The notes beneath the pieces are model-generated. The model saw only the letters and a list, made by a program, of their open reading frames with translations. It ran no database searches and was not told where the DNA came from. Below, in pieces: positions 1 through 9,440 of a stretch of 64,000 bases of DNA (the stretch's first letter is position 1; every line of letters begins with the position of its first letter). The translations under genes and the position numbers were made by a program. This DNA is from Pogonophryne albipinna (lineage: Eukaryota; Chordata; Actinopteri; Perciformes; Artedidraconidae): NCBI GenBank assembly GCA_028583405.1, contig CM053246.1, forward strand, positions 3,716,570 through 3,780,569. Direction: 5' to 3'.

Positions 1-132
1 TTGCTGCTGTATGGGAGTGTATACCTGTGCCTGCGGCTGTACTTGGGTAGGAGGATATGCAGTTCAATCAGGAGAGACATGATGTATGGAATACATGTTT
101 ATTATCGGTCACATTATATAAATGAAACATAA

Positions 133-499
133 TGACAGTTTATAACAAGTGAATGAAATTGTGTTTTGGCGATTAGGCCCAGGTTTTGTAGGATATCATT
201 CGGGAAGGGAAAGAACCGTTTCCGATGAACCCCCCTGGGTCTAGACACTGGTGGTGGTGATAAGTGGTTAGGTCCGGTTGGAAGGGAGAAGGTTAAGCTT
301 GGCCCTGAGTTGGAAGCAGGAGGCGAAGGGGTGGAGGAGGGTTACGCGTTGACAGCTGATAGAAAAGGGGAGAGCATATATAGAGGGATTAACAGGTTGA
401 CAGTTTATAACAAGTGAATGAAATGGTGTTTTGGCGATTAGGCCCAGGTTTTGTAGGATATCATTCGGGAAGGGAAAGAACCGTTTCCGATGAACCCCC
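133..499. repeat. 102-bp direct repeat pair (133-234 and 398-499)
   Basis: The two copies begin TGACAGTTTATAAC and end in TGAACCCCC, are the same length and differ at about one base (AAATTGTG against AAATGGTG). They are offset by 265 bp. They lie downstream, in the reading sense, of the minus-strand tyrosine-recombinase remnant at 1014-1740. Ngaro-type elements carry split direct repeats beyond their recombinase gene, so these may be such repeats; that link is inference. Confidence 0.85.
346..396. repeat. Block shared with 14026-14087
   Basis: A stretch starting GCGTTGACAGCTGATAG and ending GGATTAACAGG recurs at 14026-14087, where an extra 11 bases (ACACCTGGAAG-like) sit after GCGTTG. The block includes CATATATAG, a possible TATA element. 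It suggests that the two ends of the first 14 kb derive from one repeat family. Confidence 0.75.
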
Positions 500-624
500 A
501 AAAGAAGTGAAGTATGAAGTACTGAACGTGAAGAAATCTTACCTTGTGGGATGCAGTGGAAATCTATGGAGGAAATGAGAGGTTAATACATGTGGGAATT
601 TAGACGTACTGATGCCTCCCAGGC

Positions 625-866
625 ATCCTTCCTGGACATACAGGGCATCCTGGACGTACAGGGCATCCTGGACGTACAGGGCATCCTGGACATACAGGGC
701 GTCCTGGACATACGGGGCTTCCCGGACATACGGGGCTTCCCGGACGTACGGGGCATGTACGGGGCATCCCGGACGTACAGGGCGTCCCGGATGCACGGGG
801 CGTCATGAACGTACGGGGCGCCCTGAACGCGCAGGGCTTCCCGAACGTGCGGGGCAACCTGACTTA
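625..866. repeat. 18-bp minisatellite
   Basis: About 13 tandem units of roughly GGCATCCTGGACGTACAG. Variants change gradually along the array: CATCCTGGAC at the left, CTTCCCGGAC in the middle, GCCCTGAACG at the right. Because the unit is a multiple of three and lacks stops, several frames on both strands stay open, giving proline/glycine-rich hexapeptide frames that are not genes. Confidence 0.9.
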
Positions 867-1013
867 GCAGGGACACATTTATACAGACCCGAAGGTTTAC
901 GACCTGGACATACAGGGTTAGACATGGCAAGAATAAACATGAGCCGCGGGGCGAACATACGTGCTGACATGCTAAGAACCACCACCAGTTATATGCATAC
1001 GTACCAATTTTTA

Positions 1014-1740
1014 AGGTTGGAGAGACCTTTGGATAGCCAGCACGGCACTGAGGTCCGGGCGAATGTAGGATGAGAAAGCGGAGGAGGACCACCGTCCGAG
1101 TTGTTGCAGGGATGAGGATGAGACGCCTTGGTTAGCAGCGGAAGTAGCTGCACCTATTCTAAATGAATGCCACGTGTATAGAAGGAGTGATAACCCGGAT
1201 TTAATGAGAACTTGCTTTAAATAGTGATTGAACGGTCGTAGAGTTAAGGGAAAATTCCCTGAGATAAGAAATAATGGTGAGAGAGGATTAGAGGTAGGTC
1301 TAAGATGTAGGAATTTGATCATGGATTTATAAGGGCAGAACTGGGAGTCGTTGCGGGCGGCGATGACGGAGCAGGCGCCGCCGCATTTGGAGTGCTTAAG
1401 ATATAAGCTAAAATGGCTGGCGTGAAAGGCTTCTTTCTTTTTATTGAGTGATTAAGACTGTCTTCTATCATCTGAAGTGAGGATGATGGAGGGACGCTAG
1501 TGTTAGATCCAGCGAGTGTGATAATAAATGTGTAGCAATAGTGGAAATCTGAGTGTGCCGCTATGGCGGATGATCTCATGCAGATATCCCCCCCAAAACG
1601 GAGGATGTGCAGTGCACGTCCTTAAGTCGGGGAAAACGCGGTCCTCGTGAGGCCGGCGGATGCCACGACCAGGAACGGGAGATGATGGCGTGCCGAAGAA
1701 TATCCGCATGCAAAGTACGGTTGCCCGGTGAGGAAGAGCA
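1014..1740 (-). pseudogene. Tyrosine recombinase remnant (Ngaro/Crypton-like)
   Basis: Read on the minus strand, the C-terminal part of a tyrosine recombinase is recognisable. WHSFRIGAAT carries the HxxR motif, LGRWSS supplies the Trp that often replaces the second His in this group, and SSYIRP carries the catalytic Tyr. Upstream pieces in other frames (about 1320-1580 and 1503-1709) look like the N-terminal and central parts, so at least two frameshifts separate the fragments. No reverse transcriptase is seen next to it, so Ngaro (a retroelement) and Crypton (recombinase only) cannot be told apart. The HSFRIGAATSA and LGRWSS wording is typical of recombinase copies common in fish genomes. 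Confidence 0.75.
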
Positions 1741-1800
1741 ACTGTCGTTGAAGACGTTTATGTGGATGCACGCAGTTTGGTTAGAGGAACGTTAATACCA

Positions 1801-2249
1801 TGAGCTTGATGTGATGCCTAGGAACTCCAGGTGTGTGACTGGGCCTATAGTTTCTCATGATTAGGAACGCTGTGCTCCTGGAGGATTCTCTTCTTCTTTC
1901 TTCTTCTCTTTCCCCAGTTGAGCGGAGTTATAGGTTAGTAATGTTGTATTTGAACACAGATGCGTAAAGGCAACGCATGAGGAGATCTCCCTGAGCAGTG
2001 GGTGATTTGAACTGGGGAGAGACAGCTATTAATATTATTTACCCGAATAGCCGGTGCACACGTAGTTTCTCCTTACTTGACTGCCGCTTAGGCTGAAAGA
2101 GTTCCGCTGAACGGATGATGGGAACTTTAAAGCGCGTCGTTAATATCTGCTTTGAAGAGCCAGCCTTGGCCTGCACACTATTAAGATTACATTATCTCCG
2201 TGCGTAGAAAGGGGGAACATTGACCTTTGTCATCGAGATTGCCCTGAGC
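1801..2249. other. No feature recognised
   Basis: About 450 bases between the recombinase remnant and the hAT fragment. Frames are short and I see no repeat pair, tail or terminal inverted repeat. It may be decayed sequence of the recombinase element. Confidence 0.5.
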
Positions 2250-2962
2250 ATTTAACAAATCGTATTAAATAATCTGATGACAGGACTGTAAACAGAATAG
2301 CTGAAAATGTAACAAAATAAATAACACGGTTACCTCTAATCATTAACCCATGTTTGTATAATTGAGTTAACTCCGTGTGTTGCTGCTAGCATACATAACA
2401 CCTGACGTGGAATCGTTACTCGTGGATGGGGCTACGAAGCTACAGTCGAACCCGGTGCATTCCTCCGTCTGAATGTGGAGCACTTTTGCTAAATGTTTAG
2501 ACAAATTGCTCGTGTTAACGCCCTTACATGCTAAACTCTTATTGCACTTTTAGCAACGAGCATTCTCCACATCGAGACGGCTAAAGTTTAACCACACCTC
2601 GGAGCGTGTTCTCTCCGCCACCTCCGCAGTGTGCTCCGCTGCATGTAACAGCTGCGTGTGTGTAAACTGCCCCGCCCCCTCGCACACAGACGGGGGAGAG
2701 AGATCTCGTCTGATCGAAAATACATCATAGACGCATTTGTTTGTCTTTTGCATATTAGAAACGAGTTGGCGACACTAAGACTGCGATATAATGTTTTTGT
2801 AGCAATAATACATGACATATATTTTATAAATGTCTCCGGTTCCGATAAAAAGACCAATAACGTTGGAGCTTAACAGCCCGTAAAACACACGTGATGACCA
2901 ATGAATCGACGACTGAATTAGTTGGCAACTAATTTGGTAATCGATTAGTTGTTGTACCCCTA
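2250..2962 (-). mobile_element. hAT fragment with BED zinc-finger remnant (family C)
   Basis: Homologous to 46430-46990 and 35486-35889 in this window. The minus strand encodes part of a BED finger (VWLNFSRLDVENARC near 2550-2600), disrupted compared with the copy at 46500-46757. The right end, TAATCGATTAGTTGTTG followed by TACCCCTA, matches in inverted sense the AGGGCTGCAACAAACG...TAATCGATTA end seen at 46103. The left terminus is missing, so this is a truncated copy. No transposase core is present. Confidence 0.75.
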
Positions 2963-3463
2963 CTGCCGAGGTGATGTTGTTGTCGCAGATCCAGCCGTTG
3001 GTGCACCGAGAAACGGAATATTTCTTAGTGGAGAAGAAAAAGAGAAAAAATACGATCATTCAGTCAATAATCATTAAATTAATATGTAGTCGAGGAAACA
3101 GGGGGGATGACTCTCTGTCGTCTCCCAGGCAGAAGCAACACGCTTCGGGTTCAATAACCCATTTTATCGGAAAGACTGGAGAGAGGCGAGCTCTTCTTGG
3201 GAGGTCGTTGCATTTATTTAGCTCTTCTGTTTCGCAAGATAGATTCGCAAGATCACAGACCTTCCTTTTTCTGCTGCCTCGTTATTTCTAGAAAACATGT
3301 ATCCCGCTCGCTCTACCATACCATGCCCACGCACACATGCACGCGCCACACCCCTCTCTTAAAGGGGTAGCGATCTCACTCTGCATGACCCAAATATCAT
3401 AATATAACGAAACATCTCGTGAATTTGTTGCAACTGCCTCTTGCCAGCGCTACCCTGACGCCT
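2963..3463. other. No gene recognised; left flank of the DIRS element
   Basis: A frame at 2971-3291 is open for 106 codons but shows no known motif and has simple, basic composition. The CACGCACACATGCACGCGC stretch near 3330 is low-complexity. No inverted ends or tail were identified. Confidence 0.45.
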
Positions 3464-3485
3464 GTTCTATATCGTATAAGGCTTC

Positions 3486-3641
3486 GCCCTCTAAGGCTAT
3501 CGCTATTGGGTTAATCCCACTGCACGTGTGCAGCACTGACAGATTTATTCCACGCCCACCTACGACGTGGGCCCCACCTCCAGGCTCACTTCCGTATAAA
3601 TAGGAAGCAGGCCTTACAATCCACTCCTACTTTTCTTCAGC
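3486..3641 (+). repeat. Left inverted terminal repeat of the DIRS element
   Basis: Complementary to 9237-9393 with few differences: GCCCTCTAAGGCTATCGC at its start and CTTTTCTTCAGC at its end both recur inverted at the right. It contains a TATA box and the element's probable transcription start region. Confidence 0.9.
3595..3602 (+). promoter_or_regulatory. Probable TATA box of the DIRS element
   Basis: TATAAATA inside the left inverted repeat, about 180 bp upstream of the gag zinc finger. Because the repeat is inverted, an identical box facing the other way lies in the right repeat (near 9290), so antisense transcription from that end is conceivable. Position and sequence support a promoter; activity is inferred. 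Confidence 0.55.
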
Positions 3642-3776
3642 ACTCCGTTGCAGAAGCATTGACAGGAAAAACAAGTTCTTTTAAGAGCTACTCACTGAAA
3701 AACAAAGATTCCTCCTAAAAAGCTTTGTTTTTCTAGTAGGGAGACTGGGCAGGAAAGTCAAGGCGGCGTTAGGAGT

Positions 3777-4953
3777 TGCCCCGTGTGCGGGACGGGCTAC
3801 ATCATGAGTATGGACAGGCACTCACTGTGTGAGTCCTGCCTGGGAATAGAGCATGCGAACGCTGCTCTTACTCCCGGGGTATCATGCTCGCATTGTGCCC
3901 GCCTCCCGCTGGCCCTCAGACAGCAGAGAGCAGACGCTCTCGCTGCGGCAGAGGTCGAGGACGATTGGACCGTCCAGGAGGAATACTCCGGGGACAAAGC
4001 CATTGATTTCCTGGATCCGAATGGCGGGCACGAGTCGGACGACTACGCCCCTCCATTCAGGGATCACCGGGTGATTCCCCCATTATCTCTCCCCTCCGGA
4101 CGGAGGAGACAGGTAGGGGACCCGGTGTAGGTCCGGTGTATGATCCCGTGATCCCTATCTCCGCCATCTCGGCGTTACCGTCGATTGGCGGGATACTCCT
4201 GGAACTTCCGGAGATTATATCCAAGGCGGCCGCCTGGAGAAATCTCCCCGTTCCCCTAGCTCAGGAGAGCTCGCCTCCGGATGATATGTCCGGGGTGTTC
4301 TCCCGAGTACACAGGGTAAGGAGTGACCCGGTCTGGCCACGCTTCCCGGCCATATAGCGTTGCTGTCAAACTCCATGGTGGAAATATCCGAGCAGTCAAA
4401 GACTATGTCCTCAGTGGAGGCTGAGGAGATAGGTAAGGCGTCCAGTACTGCACTCACACGGTGCGCAGCAGTCGCAGTCTCGCAGGCGCGGATTGCGGCG
4501 TGGGCGACACAGATCCATCGGTACCTCTGGCTACAGCAGGGGAACATAATGGAGGGTGCAGGAAAGGATTTGCTGGAGGCTCCAATCAGTCCGGGCGGAC
4601 TATTTGGACCACAGTTCCACACCATGGTGGAGACTATGAAGTCTGCGGCAGAGCAGGCAGACGACATAAGGCGTCACGCTAGCTGGCTTCAGGATAAACG
4701 TCCTCAGCAACAGCAGCGGCAGCAACGACAGCACCCGCAGCCCCCGCAACAGTCTCAACGGGGGCAGCGCGGACAGCGGCGAGAGCAACAACGGCGTCAG
4801 CGCCCTTCGGCAGCTGCAGGGGCTCCATCCCAGGTCTCCGCTCCTCAGCCGCAGAGACAGGATCTGCAGGCGGCGAGTCGGAGGGGAAGGAAGAACACCC
4901 GCTCCTGGTCTGCTCCTCCGAGAGAACCTCCGAGGAAGCAGAACCGAAGATGA
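3777..4953 (+). pseudogene. DIRS gag-like protein, broken
   Basis: The N-terminal part (3777-4130) has a Cys/His finger, CPVCGTGY...CESCLGIEHA, typical of DIRS Gag N-termini. The middle (4136-4357) contains the segment around KAAAWRNLPVPL in a second frame. The C-terminal part (4360-4953) is in a third frame, with AVAVSQARIAAWATQIHRY and a Gln/Arg-rich basic tail (residues about 113-197 of that frame) suited to nucleic-acid binding. At least two frameshifts therefore split the gene. No convincing ATG precedes the finger; the first ATG in frame is at 3804, after the first Cys pair, so the true start is uncertain. Expected role: structural protein of the retrotransposition particle. Confidence 0.75.
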
Positions 4954-4968
4954 CTCTTTGGTGGGGTT

Positions 4969-5568
4969 ATGTGGGAAGAGAGGATTGTTAATAGAAATGA
5001 TTCAAATCTCAGCAGTGTGTCTGTAGCAACTGTGTCTCACGTATCCCCCACACTAGTCAGACCGGCTGCCAGTAATCTATTGATTAAAAGGCAGCAGGAT
5101 TTGTTGCATAAACCATCTGTTGTTAACCTGTCGGCTAATAAACAGAGGACCTCACCGTTAGAGCCAGCTGTGTCTAATCTGTCGGTTAGCAAGCAGCGAG
5201 GCTCGCTGTATAAGCCTGCTGTATTTAACCAGTCGGTTAAAAAACAACAGCGCTTGACATATAAATCGGCCGCTTCTACCCTTTCGGGCAGCAAGCAGCG
5301 CGGTTTTTCCTCTGTATCAGTTGTGCCTACACACAGTCGTATTAAGCCTAGCGCGGCTGTTACGCATGAGGTGAAAAGCACTGCACACACCTCCGCGAGT
5401 GGGAGCGGAAACCCGCCTCAGGGTTCTGTTTATGATAGACAGAGACAGGATGAGAGTCGGTGTGTGATGCAGCGTGTGGAGACCCCTGCGCAGCCCTTTA
5501 GGGCGGGGGCCCTTGGGTTGTTTCACAAACAACGGCGGCAAGGGCTCTGGCATGGCTTGTCACCATGA
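4969..5568 (+). CDS. Basic linker protein with 17-residue repeats, between gag and pol
   Basis: An open frame of 199 codons lies between the gag tail and the reverse transcriptase region. I do not recognise a domain. Residues 36-120 consist of five head-to-tail 17-residue repeats of the pattern N-L-S-x-x-K-Q-R-x-x-x-x-x-P-A-V-x (DNA 5074-5328). The product would be rich in Ser, Lys, Arg and Gln. It could be the N-terminal extension of the pol protein, since the pol frame begins at the point where this frame ends, offset by one. It could also be a separate nucleic-acid-binding protein. The start at 4969 is simply the first ATG after the gag stop. Confidence 0.5.
   Translation: MWEERIVNRNDSNLSSVSVATVSHVSPTLVRPAASNLLIKRQQDLLHKPSVVNLSANKQRTSPLEPAVSNLSVSKQRGSLYKPAVFNQSVKKQQRLTYKSAASTLSGSKQRGFSSVSVVPTHSRIKPSAAVTHEVKSTAHTSASGSGNPPQGSVYDRQRQDESRCVMQRVETPAQPFRAGALGLFHKQRRQGLWHGLSP
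5074..5328 (+). repeat. Five 51-bp coding repeats in the DIRS linker
   Basis: Units at 5074-5124, 5125-5175, 5176-5226, 5227-5277 and 5278-5328. The period is exactly 51 bp (17 codons) with no indels, although the units differ at many bases. Exact phase retention with diverged sequence suggests the repeat length was kept under coding constraint before the element decayed. Confidence 0.8.
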
Positions 5569-7781
5569 CTACCACAGCACAACAAAAACAGGTACGCCCG
5601 CTCTCAGAGCAGTGCTCAGAGTGGAGGCGGCTATGTTTAATGGACGGATGGATGAGCAGGCTGATCAGCAGAGGATACTCTCTGCAATTTGCCTTACACC
5701 CCCCCCCCCCGCAGTTCAAAGGGATTCAGGAAACACTTCTGTCATCCCAAGAACAGTGTCTTGCGCTCCAGTCAGAGCTGCGGGAACTCCTGTTAAAGAG
5801 AGCAATTTCCAGGGTTCCTCAAGGGGAAGAAAATCAAGGGTTTTACTCCCGTTATTTTCTTATCTCGAAAAAGACCGGGGGGATGAGACCCATCCTAGAT
5901 CTGTCAGCATTCAACAGAGTGATACGAAAAAGGCCGTTTCACATGCTGACAATCAAACAGGTAATGGAGTGTGTGCGCCAAGGAGACTGGTGCACCTCCA
6001 TAGACCTAAAGGATGCTTACTTCCACATAACCATCATCCCAAAACACAGGAAATTCCTGCGTTTTCATTCCAGGGAACAGCGTGCCAGTTCAACCGGCTG
6101 CCGTTCGGATATTCCCTGGCTCCACGCACTTTTTCGAAGTGTGTGGAGACGGCACTGGAGCCGCTACGCAGAGGAGGGATGAGAGTGTTATTTTATCTGG
6201 ACGACCTGCTGTTGCTGGCTCGCTCCAGAGAGGAAGCTGCTTTACAGACGGTACAGCTTGTATCTCACCTGTCAAGCCTGGGTTTCATAAATCAATTGGG
6301 AGAAGAGCTGTCCTCTTCCTACCCAGGTCATCACGTATCTGGGAATGGAATTCAACTCAGCCCGCATGAGAGCACGACTCTCACAGCAGCGAGTGGAGAA
6401 TTTGACAGCTCTCCTCAGGAGCGTCACACCCGGCAGGGTGGTGACAGCCCTTACCGTGATGCAGCTGTTGGGCATGATGTCAGCTGGTCACGTGGTGATT
6501 CCCCTGGGTCTCCTTTACATGAGGAGACTTCAGAGGTGGTTTATTCGCCTGCGCATCGACCCAGTGCGTCAGAGGAGACGCAGGGTGTGCATTCCTCAAG
6601 GGGAAGCTGCTTTACAGACGGTACAGCTTGTATCTCACCTGTCAAGCCTGGGTTTCATAAATCAATTGGGAGAAGAGCTGTCCTCTTCCTACCCAGGTCA
6701 TCACGTATCTGGGAATGGAATTCAACTCAGCCCGCATGAGAGCACGACTCTCACAGCAGCGAGTGGAGAATTTGACAGCTCTCCTCAGGAGCGTCACACC
6801 CGGCAGGGTGGTGACAGCCCTTACCGTGATGCAGCTGTTGGGCATGATGTCAGCTGGTCACGTGGTGATTCCCCTGGGTCTCCTTTACATGAGGAGACTT
6901 CAGAGGTGGTTTATTCGCCTGCGCATCGACCCAGTGCGTCAGAGGAGACGCAGGGTGTGCATTCCTCTATCCGTAGGTTTGGATCTGACCTACTGGAAAA
7001 ATCCCCACATCCTGTCAGTGGGGGTTCCCCTCGGCAGAGTGACGTCACACACATCGGTGTTTACGGACGCATCGCTCTCAGGGTGGGGGGGAACTTGCAT
7101 GTCGCAGGCAGTGGGGGGACAGTGGCCGCCTCACATGTCCCTCCATATAAACACGCTGGAATTACTCGCCATATGGAAAGTAATCCAGCACTTCGCCCCG
7201 TTGCTGAGGAATCATCATGTGTTGATTCGAACAGACAACAAGACGGCGGCAGCCTACGTAAATCGTCAAGGAGGTGTACGATCAACGCAGCTGCTGGACA
7301 CAGCCAGACGGCTGTTGTGCTGGGCGCGCACACACATACTCTCGATCAGAGCAGTATATATTCCCGGCGAGCTGAACAAAGGCTGTTCGCTGCGCGCGGG
7401 AACGCGCAATGTGCTCCATGGTTCTCCCTGAGAAGGCAGGATCACCCCCCTCTGGGGGTAGACGCGTTCGCACACAGACCTTGGCCCAGGGGGTTACTGT
7501 ACGCTTTCCCACCAGTCCCTCTGATCCCTCGGTTCCTGGACCGAGTGCAGGAAGAGCGACTGATAGCGGTCTTAATAGCCCCGGAGCGCACAGGAGCGTC
7601 CTGGTTTCCCTGCATACAACGGATGCTGTCAGGGAGACCGTGGGAAATTCCGTGGCGGGGGGATGCTCTCTCCCAGGCGGAGGGAGCAATCAGCGGTCAC
7701 CCAGTGTTAGGCCAACGTTTGTGGGCATGGCCCCTGAACGGGAACACTTGGAGGGGCTCGGCCTCTCTCAAGAGGTTATGA
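5565..7781 (+). pseudogene. DIRS pol: reverse transcriptase, RNase H, methyltransferase-like region (frameshifted)
   Basis: The reverse transcriptase N-terminal part (5565-6060) includes YFLISKKTGGMRPILDLS and SIDLKDAYFHI. A one-base loss near 6067 moves the frame, which continues through FNRLPFGYSLAPRTF and the active-site motif FYLDDLLLLA (about 6190-6220). A one-base gain near 6290 shifts it again. A 370-bp tandem duplication then repeats the part after the active site. The RNase H region follows (VFTDASLSGWGG near 7060; RTDNKTAAAYVN near 7230). A further frame change lies near 7390-7440. The last part (to 7781), with GVDAFAHRPWP and LYAFPPVPLIPRFLDRV, matches the methyltransferase-like C-terminal region of DIRS pol. 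The protein as encoded cannot be made intact. Confidence 0.88.
6233..6967 (+). repeat. Identical 370-bp tandem duplication within DIRS pol
   Basis: 6233-6597 and 6603-6967 appear identical over 365 bp, with a five-base joint (AAGGG) between them. The offset of 370 is not a multiple of three, so the duplication itself shifts the frame. It also copies the one-base gain near 6290 to 6660, so that indel came first. Confidence 0.93.
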
Positions 7782-8776
7782 ATACCATTCAGGGATCTAG
7801 AGCCGCGTCCACCAGGGCATCTTACACAGCCAAATGGACAGCGTTCCAGAATTGGTGTGTAGGGAAAGGCATGGACCCCGTGGCGTGTCCCCTGCCTCAC
7901 GTGCTATCATTCCTCCAGCTGTTGCTGGACAGGAACTTGGCATATAGCACAATAAAAACATATGCGGCTGCCATTTCTTCGTGCCATGGAGGTTTTGGGA
8001 TCAGTACGGTGTTTAGTCACCCTCTGACAAAACGTTTCCTGCGAGGAGTACAGAGACTCAGACCAGTATCACGCGCTTTAGCGCCTCAATGGGATTTGGC
8101 TGTAGTACTGCGAGCACTAAGCAAAGCCCCTTTTGAACCATTGGAGCAGGTTCCCCTAAAGTTTCTGTCAGCCAAGGTGGCTCTGCTCTTGGCTCTGACA
8201 TCAGCTAAAAGGGTGAGTGACTTGTCTGCTCTCTCGGTGGCTCCGTCATGTCTCCAGATCCAAGGAGATGGCAGCTCAGCGGTGTTGCGCCCGAACCCGG
8301 TTTTTATGCCAAAGGTGATCACAAGCTCGTTTAGGTCGAGAGTGATAACCTTGGAAGGCTTCTTTCCCCCTCCTCACAAATCGGAGGAGGAAGCCACATC
8401 TCATCTCCTCTGTCCCGTGCGCGCGCTGGCATGCTATGTTGCACGCACGGCTGCTTTACGCAAATCCCAGCGGCTATTTGTGCATTATAGAGAGCGCTCA
8501 ATAGGGCAGCCTCTATCGGCACAACGTTTGTCACACTGGCTGTGTGAGGCGGTGTCACAAGCGTATGTTTCCTCTGGGTTGGAGCCCCCGGAAAACATTA
8601 AGGCGCACAGCACCAGGAGAATATCAACTTCTACGGCGTTGCACGGGGGAATGACAGTGGAAGACATTTGCATTGCTGCATCTTGGTCTTCACCCTGTTC
8701 TTTCATTCGGTTTTATTTGAGGGATGTCTCCCAGTCATCTCTGACACACTCAGTACTGAATAGTCTGCCAGAGTGA
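7409..8776 (+). CDS. DIRS tyrosine recombinase
   Basis: A 455-codon uninterrupted frame. The catalytic set of phage-type tyrosine recombinases is visible: Arg268 (SAKRVSDLSAL), His400 and Arg403 (KAHSTRR), Trp426 in the position of the second His (AASWSS), and Tyr436 (RFYLRD). The N-terminal core-binding part begins near residue 110 (REHLEGLGLSQEV, then STRASYTAKWTAFQNWC). The first ~105 residues overlap the end of pol in another frame and are probably not functional protein, so the real start may be the ATG near 7730. The enzyme would insert the circular DNA intermediate by recombination at a GTT core. This is the only intact catalytic frame of the element. Confidence 0.88.
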   Translation: MCSMVLPEKAGSPPSGGRRVRTQTLAQGVTVRFPTSPSDPSVPGPSAGRATDSGLNSPGAHRSVLVSLHTTDAVRETVGNSVAGGCSLPGGGSNQRSPSVRPTFVGMAPEREHLEGLGLSQEVMNTIQGSRAASTRASYTAKWTAFQNWCVGKGMDPVACPLPHVLSFLQLLLDRNLAYSTIKTYAAAISSCHGGFGISTVFSHPLTKRFLRGVQRLRPVSRALAPQWDLAVVLRALSKAPFEPLEQVPLKFLSAKVALLLALTSAKRVSDLSALSVAPSCLQIQGDGSSAVLRPNPVFMPKVITSSFRSRVITLEGFFPPPHKSEEEATSHLLCPVRALACYVARTAALRKSQRLFVHYRERSIGQPLSAQRLSHWLCEAVSQAYVSSGLEPPENIKAHSTRRISTSTALHGGMTVEDICIAASWSSPCSFIRFYLRDVSQSSLTHSVLNSLPE

Positions 8777-9105
8777 GTAGGATCGGGGGGTTTTCAAAGG
8801 CATGTCCTCTCTCCTGCCTGTCGGCATTAGAGAGCGGCTTTTTGTTCCCCTCTCTTGGTCGTTCCTAAATAAGTGGGACTCGATCTCTACTTTTAGAAAC
8901 GACAGGTAGCCCGAGTAAGCCTACCTTCCTTCCCTGATGGAGAAATATTCATTGTTGGGGGAAAAAAAATGCTATATTTCCAGGGAAGGTGATGCTCCAT
9001 TTCGCACGGCGAAATGGACATGGGTTATTAACTGAGTAGGTGTGGTTTTGTGCTTCTGGCAACGGACGGAACCAGTGGGGCGTAGACTACATCCTGCTTC
9101 GCCCT

Positions 9106-9213
9106 TAACCCAATAGCGATAGCCTTAGAGGGCGAAGCCTTATACGATATAGAACTGGGGTTACGTAATGTAACCCAGCTTCTATGAGTATAGGCGCAGC
9201 CCTCTAAGGTTCG
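9106..9213. repeat. Internal complementary region of the DIRS element
   Basis: 9106-9155 is the reverse complement of the left terminus (3464-3516) and 9153-9213 is the reverse complement of the right terminus (9385-9440). The two parts share GTT (AAC on this strand) at their joint. In the DIRS model this region templates the joining of the two ends into a circle. The right-terminus part contains a palindrome, GGGTTAC-GTAAT-GTAACCC (9158-9176). Confidence 0.9.
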
Positions 9214-9236
9214 GGCCCCACTGGTTCCGCGAATAG

Positions 9237-9393
9237 CTGAAGAAAAGCTGTTGGAGTGGATTGTAAGGCCTGCTTCCTATTTATACGGAAGTGAGCCTGG
9301 AGGTGGGGCCCACGTCGTAGGTGGGCGTGGAATAAATCTGTCAGTGCTGCACACGTGCAGTGGGATTAACCCAATAGCGATAGCCTTAGAGGG
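9237..9393 (-). repeat. Right inverted terminal repeat of the DIRS element
   Basis: Reverse complement of 3486-3641, followed by a right-end-specific tail (9394-9440) containing the TTACATTACGTAACCCC palindrome that also appears in the internal complementary region. Confidence 0.9.
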
Positions 9394-9440
9394 CTGCGCC
9401 TATACTCATAGAAGCTGGGTTACATTACGTAACCCCAGTT

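Larger units (their letters stand above)
3464..9440 (+). mobile_element. DIRS1-like tyrosine-recombinase retrotransposon, structurally complete
   Basis: All hallmarks of the DIRS1 group are visible. There are inverted terminal repeats (about 3486-3641 against 9237-9393). An internal complementary region (9106-9213) carries, joined together, the complement of the outermost left end (3464-3516) and of the outermost right end (9385-9440). Both outer ends show GTT. Coding order is gag-like zinc finger protein, a linker frame, reverse transcriptase/RNase H/methyltransferase-like region, then tyrosine recombinase. DIRS elements replicate through a circular DNA that the recombinase inserts, without integrase and without target duplications, and no duplication is seen here. 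Total 5977 bp. Gag and pol contain frameshifts and a tandem duplication, so this copy is not autonomous. Confidence 0.93.

Noticed and set aside
583..1092. Overlapping frames on both strands across the 18-bp repeat array (up to 169 codons)
   Set aside because: All are open only because the repeat unit is a multiple of three without stop codons; repetitive hexapeptides and no conserved domain.
2971..3291. 106-codon frame left of the DIRS element
   Set aside because: No motif and ordinary chance composition; not supported as a gene.
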